Of a stretch of 13,581 nucleotides of DNA, positions 1-9,018 are shown one piece after another. Below the pieces are notes generated by a model that saw only the letters and a program-made list of their open reading frames with translations, ran no database searches and had not been told where the DNA came from. Source of the stretch: Candidatus Colicola caccequi (lineage in GTDB: Bacteria > Bacteroidota > Bacteroidia > Bacteroidales > Paludibacteraceae). The translations under genes and the position numbers were made by a program. Location: contig JAGHTR010000145.1 of NCBI GenBank assembly GCA_018065205.1, positions 1 to 13,581 on the forward strand, written 5' to 3'. Position 1 is the first letter of the stretch. Each line of letters opens with the position of its first letter.

Positions 1-26
1 ATTTTTAAAATCAAACATTTATTTTA

Positions 27-1325
27 TTACTCCGTTCCGGTTAAATACCATACCAACGAAGATGTTTGTTTGTTGGTAAGGGATATACCCAGTGTCGGAT
101 TTATCTTTTCTGTTGTTGTGGCAATATCATAGGTGCCTTTCATTGCCTCAAAGACTTTGGTCAACAACGGACCAATATTGGCATTATTGATGATGTTTTT
201 ACCGGCATCATCATACGGCTCTTTGTATTGCAATGTAATTGTTTCCTTATCAAATTGAACATCAAAAACAAATTTACCGCTTGCGTTTTTCTTGCCATCC
301 GTTGAATAGGTGTAGGTCAGTACATACGTGCCGGGTTCTCCTTCATATTTAGAAGCTACATAATGAATGGTAAAGTCTCTTAAAACGGACTTTGGTTTGC
401 TCTTTTGATAATATGCCAACAGATCTGCTAATAACTTACTTGTACTATCGCATACATTGGTAACAGAGATATTCCATTGTGCCTCATTTAATACCATATA
501 ACGCTGCATATAGTCTCCTAAAGGACCGGCACTAATCGTGGCTGTTCCACCTTGCAATCCCTCGTCCGTCAGCAGGTAACGAGTCGTTTTGTTGTCGCGG
601 AAACCGTAATTGAAGAAGATACCATCACTCGTAGGAATGAACGTGTACGATTCCGGATCTTCTGCACCGGGAGCTTTGTCATATTCTGTAACTTCAAAGA
701 TGCCTGTTGTACCACCATATAAATTAACTAAATTGTCATTATCGGAGTAGGTAAGGATGTTCCCGTTGCTAAATAAACGTTGGCTCATAAGCGTACTTTC
801 GCTAAACACGGCCTCTTCCGTCTTGTCCGCAGGAATAGGGAACATAAAACTATATGCTCCGTATTTCTTGCCTTTCAAACGAACCATGTCCTTGCTGGCC
901 TCCAAAATGATGAACTCATAGTCTCCCTCATAACCTACACCATCGTCCATTGGATCGGACCAGAAGTGCAACACATCGTTATAGGTGTTGAAGGTCAAAA
1001 TAGGGCAAAGGTCATTAACAATGTCCCAAACGCTGGCAGTATCTGTCTTAAGAGTGCCTTTTGATGTGCGCATGCTGTGCTCACCGGTAACAGCAACCTG
1101 ACCGTTAGTATTAAACTTAAGCGTCATGTGCACACCCGATGAGTACGGATTGGCAAAATAATACATGTCCCATCCGTTTGTTGCAGAAGGCATGATGGTG
1201 CGAGCATTAATCATCGCATCCTGTGCACGTTCTGCTGCAGAACGATCAAAAAAATTCTCTTCTTCACGTTTGCAACCTGCCAACGCTACAACTGCAACCA
1301 GTAGTAAAATAATATATCTTTTCAT
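27..1325 (-). CDS. DUF4302-type lipoprotein, last gene of SusCD operon
   Basis: A 432-residue protein with a lipoprotein signal: K2-R3, a hydrophobic stretch over residues 4-16, and lipobox L-A-G-C with the acylated cysteine at C18. The mature N-terminus is acidic (REEENFFD) and is followed by a segment containing SAAER and GWDMYYF, which resembles the DUF4302 family of Bacteroidota lipoproteins found beside SusC/SusD genes. No catalytic motif is visible. The rest is rich in alternating polar and aromatic residues, as expected for a beta-rich secreted protein. The start is 11 bases after the stop of the metallohydrolase gene, so it is almost certainly co-transcribed and lies at the operon's distal end. 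Surface exposure and a role in substrate capture are inferred from the operon. The family assignment is from memory of its N-terminal pattern and was not searched. Confidence 0.8.
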   Translation of the reverse strand: MKRYIILLLVAVVALAGCKREEENFFDRSAAERAQDAMINARTIMPSATNGWDMYYFANPYSSGVHMTLKFNTNGQVAVTGEHSMRTSKGTLKTDTASVWDIVNDLCPILTFNTYNDVLHFWSDPMDDGVGYEGDYEFIILEASKDMVRLKGKKYGAYSFMFPIPADKTEEAVFSESTLMSQRLFSNGNILTYSDNDNLVNLYGGTTGIFEVTEYDKAPGAEDPESYTFIPTSDGIFFNYGFRDNKTTRYLLTDEGLQGGTATISAGPLGDYMQRYMVLNEAQWNISVTNVCDSTSKLLADLLAYYQKSKPKSVLRDFTIHYVASKYEGEPGTYVLTYTYSTDGKKNASGKFVFDVQFDKETITLQYKEPYDDAGKNIINNANIGPLLTKVFEAMKGTYDIATTTEKINPTLGISLTNKQTSSLVWYLTGTE

Positions 1326-1336
1326 AATACTCCTCC

Positions 1337-2317
1337 TTATTTCTTGATAATGTCGTCAGCGGGATTGTATTTCAACTCCTTGCTTGGATCATAGTTGGGG
1401 AAAGTATGATAGTCATAGTTACCCTTCATAATCTCATCGTAGTTCAAGAAGGTCTGACGATTAGCAACTTCCAGGTGCATCTGGTATAAACTGATTTTCC
1501 ATTGCTCCCAAAGCCAAGTCTTAACCATATCTAACTTCTGATTGATATATCCGGCTCCTTCTGTACCGGCTTTCTTGAGCATGTTATTCCAATAGGTGTC
1601 GCTCTTTACAATATAGTTGGCAATTGTCTCCACAAAGTCCTCATGCGTGGAGCAACGAGCATAGTTACTAACGAATCCGCGCTTGTGCGCTTCATCCTCA
1701 CTCATATACTGCCATCCGGTAGGATCATAATCACCCGGAGTGATGGACTCGTAATCCTTCGGATAGGTCTTCTTTTGGTGCAGAATGTGACTGAACTCAT
1801 GGTGCATGGTTTTGAAGATGTACTCGTTGAGTAACTCCATATCGGTCCAACTCATTTTGTTGATTTTCATCAAAGTAATCTTAATACCACCTTCGGCATA
1901 ACCTAATTTTTCAGTTCCCTGAGAGGCATTAATCATACTGGAACCCACAATCTGAATCATACGTGGACCATTGTCAAACAGGAAAGTTGAATCCTGTACG
2001 CGGTTCAAAACCGTATCGTACACGTTGTACCATAAATACAATGCTAAGTGGGCCAACGTGTCGGCCATACCTAATCTAACAGGAACGACGTTATAGTTAG
2101 GATCCATTGCTGCATCGTCTAATTTATAACGGAATTCGCAGTTATAAGGTTTAACAAAGGCCGAATCCAACCATTGGTCAAACGCATACGTGTAAGCGGT
2201 CGTGTCCTTCTGACTGTCCACGAAGATGGTCGGACCAAAATTGTCCTTCTCGCAGGATGCTAATCCAATCAGCACCACTGCCGTTAATAGAAATTGACTA
2301 ATATGTTTCATATTCAT
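1337..2317 (-). CDS. Substrate import-associated zinc metallohydrolase lipoprotein
   Basis: A 326-residue lipoprotein. The signal peptide ends in L-A-S-C with the acylated cysteine at C22; M1 and M3 are both possible starts. The key motif is H173-E174-F-S-H177-I-L-H180, an HExxH zinc site with a further histidine three residues on. A downstream S-T-H225-E226-D-F-V-E segment could supply another ligand. This matches the HExxH lipoproteins encoded beside TonB-dependent receptors and SusD proteins in Bacteroidota, usually named substrate import-associated zinc metallohydrolases. Their substrate is not established, and peptide-bond cleavage is only inferred from the zinc site. The gene starts 22 bases after the SusD stop and ends 11 bases before the DUF4302 gene, so it is an internal member of the operon. 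It probably acts at the outer membrane on material bound by SusD. Confidence 0.85.
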   Translation of the reverse strand: MNMKHISQFLLTAVVLIGLASCEKDNFGPTIFVDSQKDTTAYTYAFDQWLDSAFVKPYNCEFRYKLDDAAMDPNYNVVPVRLGMADTLAHLALYLWYNVYDTVLNRVQDSTFLFDNGPRMIQIVGSSMINASQGTEKLGYAEGGIKITLMKINKMSWTDMELLNEYIFKTMHHEFSHILHQKKTYPKDYESITPGDYDPTGWQYMSEDEAHKRGFVSNYARCSTHEDFVETIANYIVKSDTYWNNMLKKAGTEGAGYINQKLDMVKTWLWEQWKISLYQMHLEVANRQTFLNYDEIMKGNYDYHTFPNYDPSKELKYNPADDIIKK

Positions 2318-2339
2318 AATCCTTTCGTGTCGTTACTCA

Positions 2340-4055
2340 TTATTTAGTTGCCTTTGATACGCTGCCCAACCCAACTGGGAAGATAGTTACTGTAGGCTCG
2401 CTGGGTGGAGTAGTGGTTGTTGCACTTCCTGAGGTTGGCAGACTCATATCCGTTCTTGGATTAGGTGTCATACCGGCTAAGATAACCTCTTGTGGCAACT
2501 GAATAGCTCTACGCTCGTCATTCCACTTCAAAGTCTTTAATGGATCTTTCCCTTGCTGGTGAGTAATCTCAATACCATAACGCTTTAAGTCGCACCAACG
2601 TTGACCATCATGGAAACTTTCAATGCGGCGGAAGTGTAAGCAGCAATGAATAAGTGGCAGTTGCTCTGCAGAAATTGCCATCGTGCCATCCGGAACCATC
2701 TCGGTATTGTGCAATTCAGGAGCAAATGGAGTCCCTGCATTGTCCGAGTAGAATTTCTTGATGACGGTGCGATTCAACTTAACCGTACTATCGGCATTCA
2801 TCGTCATCACCTTCTTATTAACATTCATGTTCTCGCACCATAAGCGAAGGTCATTGGTTGCTCCATCTAAATTATTCAGATATACTTTTGCCTCTGCGCG
2901 GTTCAAGAGAAGTTCGTCGCAGGTGAAGGCACGAGTTACACCATGGATATAACCATAACCATTCACTTTATCCGTGAATTCAAACAGATAGAAGAACTTG
3001 CCTAAGAAACTTCCGTATTGATCGCTACCAATACTCCAAACACTAAGTGCACCCACTAAATTACGATCTCCCCAGCATGGACCTTTGCCTGTTAAGGAGT
3101 AATCTAAGGCTGCATCCTTGGATTGATAACGACCATAATCTGCAAAGTTGGTGTAAGGAGCTTGAGACATGGTGGTATAAATCAACAAGTTACTTGGTGA
3201 TTTAACATCAATCCATGCATTCATACTTTGCTCAATATCGGTACAAACAATATGCTCGTAATGGTGGTCAAACAACTTGCTAAGTATAGTGGCATCATCA
3301 GTACCCAATACCTTGTCTGCACATTCAACAACCTTCTCCCACTCACGATGATACAGGTAGAAACGAGCAGCAAAAGCATTTGCAGCAGCTACGTTGAAGT
3401 GGTACTTAGGCACCGTATAATAATTGTCAGATACCAATTGCAAACCTTCTTCCAAATCCTTCTTGATGTTGTTGTATGTATCAGTCAAACTTGGACGTGT
3501 ATAGGTCGGCTTAACGGTTGTTTCCGGTTCGGTCATATATACAATACCCAAATCTTGCTTACTAAGCTCATCGGTACGATAGGCTTGACAGAAAACATTA
3601 ACAAGCATAAAGTGGTGATATGCTCTAATCAAGAGTGCTTCACCTTTTTCTGCACTCATATCAATACCTTGTGCCTCTAATCGCTCAATGGCTTTCAATG
3701 CTTGATTGGCTGCTGCAATAGCAACATAATTGGCATCCCAAAGATACTTGGGCGAATCTTGTGCTCCACTACTAACAACCGGCTCCCAACCGAAAATCTC
3801 ATCATACATCTTATCCAATGGCAATAAACTGCGGCATTTGCCATACTTATCAGGAGCATTGTTGTCGATGATATTGTCCGAAGAGAACTCCATAATAGGA
3901 CCACTATTACCATTAGTATAGGCGCTGACTAATAACAACTGAACCTTTTGTTTGGTATCAATTGATGCACGCATGTCCGGGTTCTTGTCCAAGAAATCAC
4001 AACCGGTTAACAAGAATGCAAATAAACTTGTAAATAATATATATGTCTTTTTCAT
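2340..4055 (-). CDS. RagB/SusD family nutrient uptake outer membrane lipoprotein
   Basis: A 571-residue SusD-like surface lipoprotein, the substrate-binding lid that sits on its partner SusC barrel. The signal is MKK plus a hydrophobic run ending in L-T-G-C with C19 acylated, followed by the typical D-F-L-D-K-N-P-D stretch. The N-terminal half contains TPR-like helices (for example ANQALKAIERLEAQG and GEALLIRAYHHFMLVNVF). The C-terminal half has the family's LNRAEAKVYLN helix and the FHDGQRWCDLKRYGIEI segment. The extreme C-terminus is a Thr/Pro/Ser-rich tail (about residues 543-555) that looks like a flexible extension. It lies 44 bases downstream of the SusC stop; that gap is very AT-rich and contains the perfect palindromes CGTATACG (4059-4066) and TATTAATTAATA (4067-4078). 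The ligand cannot be read from the sequence, and no carbohydrate-active enzyme gene is nearby. Confidence 0.95.
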   Translation of the reverse strand: MKKTYILFTSLFAFLLTGCDFLDKNPDMRASIDTKQKVQLLLVSAYTNGNSGPIMEFSSDNIIDNNAPDKYGKCRSLLPLDKMYDEIFGWEPVVSSGAQDSPKYLWDANYVAIAAANQALKAIERLEAQGIDMSAEKGEALLIRAYHHFMLVNVFCQAYRTDELSKQDLGIVYMTEPETTVKPTYTRPSLTDTYNNIKKDLEEGLQLVSDNYYTVPKYHFNVAAANAFAARFYLYHREWEKVVECADKVLGTDDATILSKLFDHHYEHIVCTDIEQSMNAWIDVKSPSNLLIYTTMSQAPYTNFADYGRYQSKDAALDYSLTGKGPCWGDRNLVGALSVWSIGSDQYGSFLGKFFYLFEFTDKVNGYGYIHGVTRAFTCDELLLNRAEAKVYLNNLDGATNDLRLWCENMNVNKKVMTMNADSTVKLNRTVIKKFYSDNAGTPFAPELHNTEMVPDGTMAISAEQLPLIHCCLHFRRIESFHDGQRWCDLKRYGIEITHQQGKDPLKTLKWNDERRAIQLPQEVILAGMTPNPRTDMSLPTSGSATTTTPPSEPTVTIFPVGLGSVSKATK

Positions 4056-4099
4056 AATCGTATACGTATTAATTAATATTCCTTATATATTATTATATA

Positions 4100-7000
4100 T
4101 TAGAGTCCTAATTTGAGCGTCAAAGTAAATTGACGTGGGTTAGGTGAACTTACACCACCGGTGTTATAGAACTCAGGATCACGACCGTTTAATTTTTTGT
4201 CAGCATAAGCCAACCAAAGGTTCTGTGCACTCAATTTAACGGTAAATGAAGAAACACCCTTCTGACCCTCAAAGTACTTGGCTGGTAGGTCATAACTAAC
4301 GGATAATTCTTTCAGACGAATGAAGTCACTCTTAGCCACACGTTGATCGCTGTAGTTGTATGCCGAATAAGCAGAGTTCAAGTTCTCAACACTGCTATAT
4401 TGACGAGTGGTAGCAATGGCAGGGATGCTGGTGCGTGCTTCGTCGCCGGGAACCATCCAACGGTTCTTCATTTCTTTCATACTGGCAGTCAAGTCGTTGT
4501 ATTGGCTACTATATACATAGCATAATGGATCCAAACGTACTACACCACCAAAACTGTAAGTGAAATAAACGTTTACTTTCAAACTGTTCTCCAAGAAGCC
4601 GAACGTGTTGCCAAACGAACCGGTAATAGTAGGATCAATACTACCTTCATACTTGAGGAATTTCAAATATTCAGGATCGTACTCTTGGAAGTTCAAATCA
4701 CCGTAGTTGCTAGGACCGATGATATTCTCGGCAGTGTGTTGCGCATCTCCGTAGAAAGTAGGAAGACCTTCCTCGGTAAGTCCTGCAAAAGGAATAGAGA
4801 ACAATGCGCCAACAGGATAACCTTGCAAGCGACCATAACCATTCACTAACTCATAAACCTCGGAATATGAATCCAGTTTGGTGATTTTGTTAGTTGCCCA
4901 ACCAAAGATCCAGTCGGTCGTCCATGTGAAGTTCTTACGCTTGAAATTAACGGTGGATATAGTAAACTCAACACCGGTTGACTCCATGGTGGCGTCATTG
5001 GCTAATTTAGTGGTTTGACCACCTACACCCATCGTTTGAACAAAACCAATCAAATCGTAGTTATTACGTTTGTACCAGTCAAATTCTAAATTGATGCGGT
5101 TGTCAACAAAACCAAAGGCTACACCAATATTTAACTCATGTTTCTTTTCGTAGGTTAACTCACTATTCTCCAAGTCTGCCAATTGAATACCGGTCTCGGA
5201 TGCAACGGTGCTGGGACGGTAAGGACTGTAACTTTGGAAGACTGCCAACGAGTTAGTTACATTACTGGGTCCACGGTCTGCAGTCAACGAATAACTGGCT
5301 TTCAAACTTGCATAGGTCCATGCGTTACCAAACGTAGGTGCCCACCAACGCTCCTCATGAGCATTCCATGCTCCACTGACGTTCCATGTCGGCAACCAGC
5401 GTGCACTTCTGGACTTACCTAACTTATTGGTACCCTCGTAACGAATAGTTCCGTTAATAGTATAACGACCTTGATAGGAATAGGTTGCCATTCCAAAGAA
5501 GGCTAAATTGCGATAGTAAGTAAATTCATTTGCAAAATAGTTGGAGTTCTCCTCTTGACTTTGCTTGAATAACTTATAATCACTAAATGGTACACCACCA
5601 TTATTGTATTGATATCCCCAACCACGGAACCAGGTGTACTGACGGTCACTCATGTTACCTTCTGCTCCGGCAAATAAACTGATGATGTGGTCACCGTTTT
5701 TACCTAAATCAGCATTATAGGAGATGGTTCCACGGAAATCCGTAGATAACAGTTTATACTCCGTCAAATCGTAGATACCACCGATTGGCAAAATAGATAT
5801 AGGTTCTGCCTTAGTGTTATCAGGGTCTGTGTATAAATAGGAGTTGATATCACGAATGGTAGAGTTCTCCGGATCAATACCTGCACGGTAGGCACGAGCC
5901 ATGTTACTCTCGTCCTTGATGTTATGCTCGGTACGACTGGAATAGTAACGGATAGATGCCAAGGCGCTAATCTCTAAACCACGAACCGGCTTGTAGTTCA
6001 ACTCTCCTTGGAATTTAGCATCAACTACTTGCAAATCAATGTAGTTTTTCTCCAACTCGTCCAATTCGTTAAAGTCGCAGTAGTTACGACGATAATTGTC
6101 ATGCACTCCCATTACACGAGCGGTATTCATCGCATACGAGAAGGGGTTAATATCAAACTCACGACTTACTGCACCGGTAATAGGGTCGGTTTGAGCAGAA
6201 ATTGTTCCGGGAGCTTTTTGCTTACGATAGCTGGCATTGGTAACAATAGTAGCCGTCAAGTTCTTCAAGATGTCATAACTGGCATTTAAGTTGGCCGTAA
6301 AACGCAGCACCTGGCTGGATTTATACCATCCCGGATCGTGTAATGCACTTAATGATGCATAAATACGCCCCTTGTCCGTACCCGTAGAGAAACTCAACGA
6401 GTGTTGGTGCATAATCGTATGATTGAATAAGGCCTTAAACCAGTTGGTATTGCGGAACTCGGCTTGACGTAAGTACGTGTTCTTGGCACTTTCGGTGTTC
6501 TCAATCAAACCGGCATTGATAGCATCGTACATACTTCCGTAGATACCGAAACTCTTAGCTTGTGCCAATGATGAATACTCAAGCCATCCTTTACGCTCTA
6601 ACTCTTGGTAAATACCCATCTGCTCTTGCGAGTTACAAATGTTGTAATCCAAATAGTCAGGAATCATGCGGTAGGTTAACTCTGCATTATAGGTTAGTTT
6701 GCTCTTACCGGCTTGACCTTTCTTGGTGGTTACAACAATCACACCGGCCATGGCGCGAGCACCATAGATAGAGGTTGCAGAACCGTCTTTCAAGATTTGG
6801 AAACTTTCAATATCATCGGCGTTGATACCCGAGATGGCACTGGCAATCAAGGTAGTAGCATCACCACTACTCAGATCGTCTGCACTCAGTTCAACAGCAT
6901 CTTCCAAAACGACACCATCTACTACCCATAACGGCTTAGATGCACCATAAATAGATGTGGCACCACGAACACGAATCTTCGGGGCCGTACCAAATGTACC

Positions 7001-7453
7001 ACTCACGTTTTGCACACTCACACCGGCTGCACGTCCTTCCAAACTACGGCTGATATCTGCCACACCATCCAATTTGGCTTTCTCAGCATCAACCTTGGTA
7101 GCAGCACCGGTGAATAAACGCTTGTCTTGCTTAACCATACCGGTAATCACTACGTCTTCCAATTGGGTGGCCTCACTGGCTAAGGTAACCTTAATGACAG
7201 GCTTAACTGTCACGGTTTGTGTCTTAAAACCAATGGACGAAATAATTAAGTGTTTAACTCCTGCGGGAACCATCAACTCGAAGTTACCTTCAAAGTCGGT
7301 CACTGTACCTACTGTTGTACCCTCAGCTACAACGTTCGCACCAATGGCACCTTCCCCCGAGTCTTCTAAAACTACACCTGTTACTTTTGTCTGGGCAATC
7401 AAGGCCGTACTCAACAAAAATAAACAGAATAAGGTATAAAATTTTTTCATCAT
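4100..7453 (-). CDS. SusC/RagA family TonB-linked outer membrane protein
   Basis: A 1117-residue TonB-dependent transporter that forms the outer-membrane channel paired with the SusD protein encoded next. A signal peptide ends near A20 (TALIA before QTKV). Residues about 23-95 form a carboxypeptidase-regulatory-like beta-sandwich domain, typical of SusC (KVTGVVLEDSGEGAIGANV, FEGNFELMVPAG). L-E-D-V-V-I-T-G at about 98-105 matches the SusC TonB-box region. The plug follows and carries the family signature S-I-Y-G-A-R-A-M-A-G-V-I-V-V-T-T-K-K-G (228-246). The remainder is the beta-barrel, ending in FTLTLKLGL. Two adjacent ATG codons (7451-7453 and 7448-7450) could start translation. It is the first gene of the operon, with a promoter at 7515-7546 and a leader of roughly 50-60 bases. 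No anti-sigma or sigma factor gene is in view, so regulation is unknown. Confidence 0.96.
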   Translation of the reverse strand: MMKKFYTLFCLFLLSTALIAQTKVTGVVLEDSGEGAIGANVVAEGTTVGTVTDFEGNFELMVPAGVKHLIISSIGFKTQTVTVKPVIKVTLASEATQLEDVVITGMVKQDKRLFTGAATKVDAEKAKLDGVADISRSLEGRAAGVSVQNVSGTFGTAPKIRVRGATSIYGASKPLWVVDGVVLEDAVELSADDLSSGDATTLIASAISGINADDIESFQILKDGSATSIYGARAMAGVIVVTTKKGQAGKSKLTYNAELTYRMIPDYLDYNICNSQEQMGIYQELERKGWLEYSSLAQAKSFGIYGSMYDAINAGLIENTESAKNTYLRQAEFRNTNWFKALFNHTIMHQHSLSFSTGTDKGRIYASLSALHDPGWYKSSQVLRFTANLNASYDILKNLTATIVTNASYRKQKAPGTISAQTDPITGAVSREFDINPFSYAMNTARVMGVHDNYRRNYCDFNELDELEKNYIDLQVVDAKFQGELNYKPVRGLEISALASIRYYSSRTEHNIKDESNMARAYRAGIDPENSTIRDINSYLYTDPDNTKAEPISILPIGGIYDLTEYKLLSTDFRGTISYNADLGKNGDHIISLFAGAEGNMSDRQYTWFRGWGYQYNNGGVPFSDYKLFKQSQEENSNYFANEFTYYRNLAFFGMATYSYQGRYTINGTIRYEGTNKLGKSRSARWLPTWNVSGAWNAHEERWWAPTFGNAWTYASLKASYSLTADRGPSNVTNSLAVFQSYSPYRPSTVASETGIQLADLENSELTYEKKHELNIGVAFGFVDNRINLEFDWYKRNNYDLIGFVQTMGVGGQTTKLANDATMESTGVEFTISTVNFKRKNFTWTTDWIFGWATNKITKLDSYSEVYELVNGYGRLQGYPVGALFSIPFAGLTEEGLPTFYGDAQHTAENIIGPSNYGDLNFQEYDPEYLKFLKYEGSIDPTITGSFGNTFGFLENSLKVNVYFTYSFGGVVRLDPLCYVYSSQYNDLTASMKEMKNRWMVPGDEARTSIPAIATTRQYSSVENLNSAYSAYNYSDQRVAKSDFIRLKELSVSYDLPAKYFEGQKGVSSFTVKLSAQNLWLAYADKKLNGRDPEFYNTGGVSSPNPRQFTLTLKLGL

Positions 7454-7514
7454 ATATTATAAATAATATTTGCTTTTTTTTGTATAAATTACCGCACAAA
7501 CGCGGAAAATCGTG

Positions 7515-7546
7515 CAAAATTACAAAATAAAAATGATATATGCAAA
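7515..7546 (-). promoter_or_regulatory. Bacteroidota sigma-ABfr promoter for the SusCD operon
   Basis: On the minus strand, TTTG (7546-7543) is separated by exactly 20 bases from TAATTTTG (7522-7515). This matches the known Bacteroides consensus of a -33 TTTG and a -7 TAnnTTTG with 19-21 bases between them. Transcription would start a few bases further on, leaving an AT-rich leader before the SusC ATG at 7453. The upstream TTTG overlaps the end of the T-rich tail of the preceding terminator. Confidence 0.7.
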
Positions 7547-7577
7547 TAAAAAGGCAGAAAAATTTAAAATTCCTGCC
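7546..7577 (-). terminator. Rho-independent terminator of the M16 peptidase gene
   Basis: On the minus strand, positions 7577 to 7553 form a hairpin whose 8-bp stem starts GGCAG and closes with CTGCC (one G-T pair) around a 9-base loop. It is followed at once by the T-rich TTTTTATTTG. It lies about 43 bases beyond the peptidase stop codon, so it is well placed to end that transcript just before the SusC promoter. Confidence 0.7.
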
Positions 7578-7619
7578 ATTATCTATCATTTTGTGTAAAA
7601 AAGTGCCTATTTTGTAACA

Positions 7620-8879
7620 CTATTCGTAAATAAGTGTGTAAATGTTACTTGGATGAAAGATTTCTTGCGCAACATCAAACAAATCATCGGGCGTGAGTTG
7701 AGCAATTTTTCGGAATGTTTCTTCCCAAGTGGGCGCACAACCGTGATACAACATCAACTTAGCCATCGCCAACGCATTGTTCTCTTGGTTCTCTGACGAA
7801 ATAGCCATCTGTCCATGCAATTGTTGCAGCGATTTCTGCAACTGGTGTTGACTGATAGGATGTTTCCTAAATGCTTCTAATTGACCTAAAATCAGTCGGA
7901 TACATTCGCCTTTATCTTTCTTGTCCGAGGCAAAGTAAATACTCCAGTACCCGGTATCGCTCAAGGGCGTATATTGAGATTCAATGGTATAAACAAGGCC
8001 TTTCTTCTCGCGCAAAAGCAAATTAAGTTTAGACGACATACTACCTCCGCCTAAGATATTATTCAGCAGGTACAGAGCCAGTTGTTTCTTGTGACCTATC
8101 GGATAGGCCAATCCTCCTAACATAACATGCACCTGATGGGTGTGTTTTTTGTATCGAACCTCATGTTCTTTTGGGGCAGCATCGTAAGGAGTATGCGAAG
8201 TTCCACCGGCCTTGATATCCTTAAATAATTGATTAGTCAGGGTTTCTAATTGGCTGAGGGATACATCTCCTTGCGCAAACACGACCATCTGGTCAGAGGT
8301 ATAATTACGTGCCATGAATTCTTGAGCGATAGACTTGCTCTTTGCGAGCGCACGCACGCTCTTACGCGTTCCTAAAATAGGTCTTGCTAACGGATGACCT
8401 TTAAAGACTAATGACTCAAAATCATCATAAATCAATTCGCTCGGACTATCTTCGTAACTCTCAATCTCATCTAAGATAACTTCCACTTCTTTTTCTGTCT
8501 CCTCTTTAGGAAAAGTAGGATGCAGTATCATGGAAGCAATTAACTTTAATGCCCTTTTCCAATACCTCTTTGGCGTAGCAGCATAAAAAGTGGTCTCTTC
8601 TTTGGTCGTATAGGCATTGATCTCTCCGCCAACGCCTTCTATTTGATCAATAATATCTCTTGCCGTCAACTCTTTCCCTTGATTGGATAAAGGGTTTTGG
8701 AATGGCTTGCATCCTTTGAAAACACAATGCTCAATATAGTGCGCCAATCCACTTTCTTCCTCTTTCTCATCGCGTGTACCGGCTCCCACCATAATACCTA
8801 AATATACCACCTCGGACGGACGTTGTCGATACACAATCCGTACACCATTGGGTAAAATTTTATAAAAAGTTTCGTTCAT
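7620..8879 (-). CDS. M16 family zinc metallopeptidase (insulinase/pitrilysin type)
   Basis: A 419-residue single-unit M16 peptidase, about the usual length for bacterial M16B proteins. The inverted zinc motif H47-Y-I-E50-H51 lies in GLAHYIEHCVFKG, and the third ligand is expected in the EKEVEVILDEIE segment (129-140, probably E131). The conserved GGEINAYTTKEETTFYA block follows at about residues 84-100, and the C-terminal half contains the family's LGGGSMSSKLNLLLREKKGLVYTIES region. No signal peptide is seen, so it is probably cytoplasmic. The frame stays open to 8942, but those extra codons run through the tRNA promoter and into the tRNA, so the ATG at 8877-8879 is the credible start. The gene is transcribed alone, divergent from tRNA-Leu, and ends at the terminator at 7546-7577. 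The natural substrate is unknown. Confidence 0.93.
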   Translation of the reverse strand: MNETFYKILPNGVRIVYRQRPSEVVYLGIMVGAGTRDEKEEESGLAHYIEHCVFKGCKPFQNPLSNQGKELTARDIIDQIEGVGGEINAYTTKEETTFYAATPKRYWKRALKLIASMILHPTFPKEETEKEVEVILDEIESYEDSPSELIYDDFESLVFKGHPLARPILGTRKSVRALAKSKSIAQEFMARNYTSDQMVVFAQGDVSLSQLETLTNQLFKDIKAGGTSHTPYDAAPKEHEVRYKKHTHQVHVMLGGLAYPIGHKKQLALYLLNNILGGGSMSSKLNLLLREKKGLVYTIESQYTPLSDTGYWSIYFASDKKDKGECIRLILGQLEAFRKHPISQHQLQKSLQQLHGQMAISSENQENNALAMAKLMLYHGCAPTWEETFRKIAQLTPDDLFDVAQEIFHPSNIYTLIYE

Positions 8880-8880
8880 A

Positions 8881-8912
8881 TTTGCATAATTAAAAAAAAA
8901 GTTGTACCTTTG
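8881..8912 (+). promoter_or_regulatory. Bacteroidota-type promoter for tRNA-Leu and lipoprotein
   Basis: TTTG (8881-8884), a 20-base spacer containing an A-tract, and TACCTTTG (8905-8912) match the Bacteroides TTTG-N19-21-TAnnTTTG consensus exactly. The start of the tRNA lies 23 bases past the -7 box. The box is followed by CACCC, as in the lpxH promoter of this window. Confidence 0.85.
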
Positions 8913-8935
8913 CACCCGCTTTCGTTCCCAACAAT

Positions 8936-9016
8936 GCGGCATTGGCGGAATTGGTAGACGCGCTAGACTTAGGATCTAGTTCGATGAGAGTGTAGGTTCG
9001 AGTCCTATATGCCGCA
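8936..9016 (+). tRNA. tRNA-Leu (anticodon UAG)
   Basis: A complete cloverleaf is visible. The acceptor stem pairs GCGGCAT (8936-8942) with ATGCCGC (9009-9015), and the discriminator base is A9016. The D-arm contains TTGGTAGACGCG. The anticodon stem CTAGA/TCTAG encloses the loop CTTAGGA, giving anticodon TAG at 8970-8972, which reads CUN leucine codons. A long variable arm, as expected of a class II tRNA, is followed by a T-loop TTCGAGT. The 3' CCA is not encoded, as is usual in Bacteroidota, so it must be added after processing. Only two bases separate the mature 3' end from the ATG of the next gene. Confidence 0.96.
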
Positions 9017-9018
9017 CT

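Noticed and set aside
1..26. Possible terminator of the SusCD operon at the left edge
   Set aside because: Only a weak A/T inverted repeat is visible and the window ends here; more genes of the operon may follow.
4056..4099. AT-only palindromes in the SusC-SusD gap as a terminator or attenuator
   Set aside because: The arms are self-complementary AT runs without a stable GC stem or T-tail, and such pairing is expected by chance in an AT-rich spacer.
8880..8942. Upstream extension of the M16 peptidase reading frame to 8942
   Set aside because: The added codons overlap the tRNA-Leu promoter and the first bases of the tRNA, and the family's N-terminus begins naturally at the ATG at 8879.
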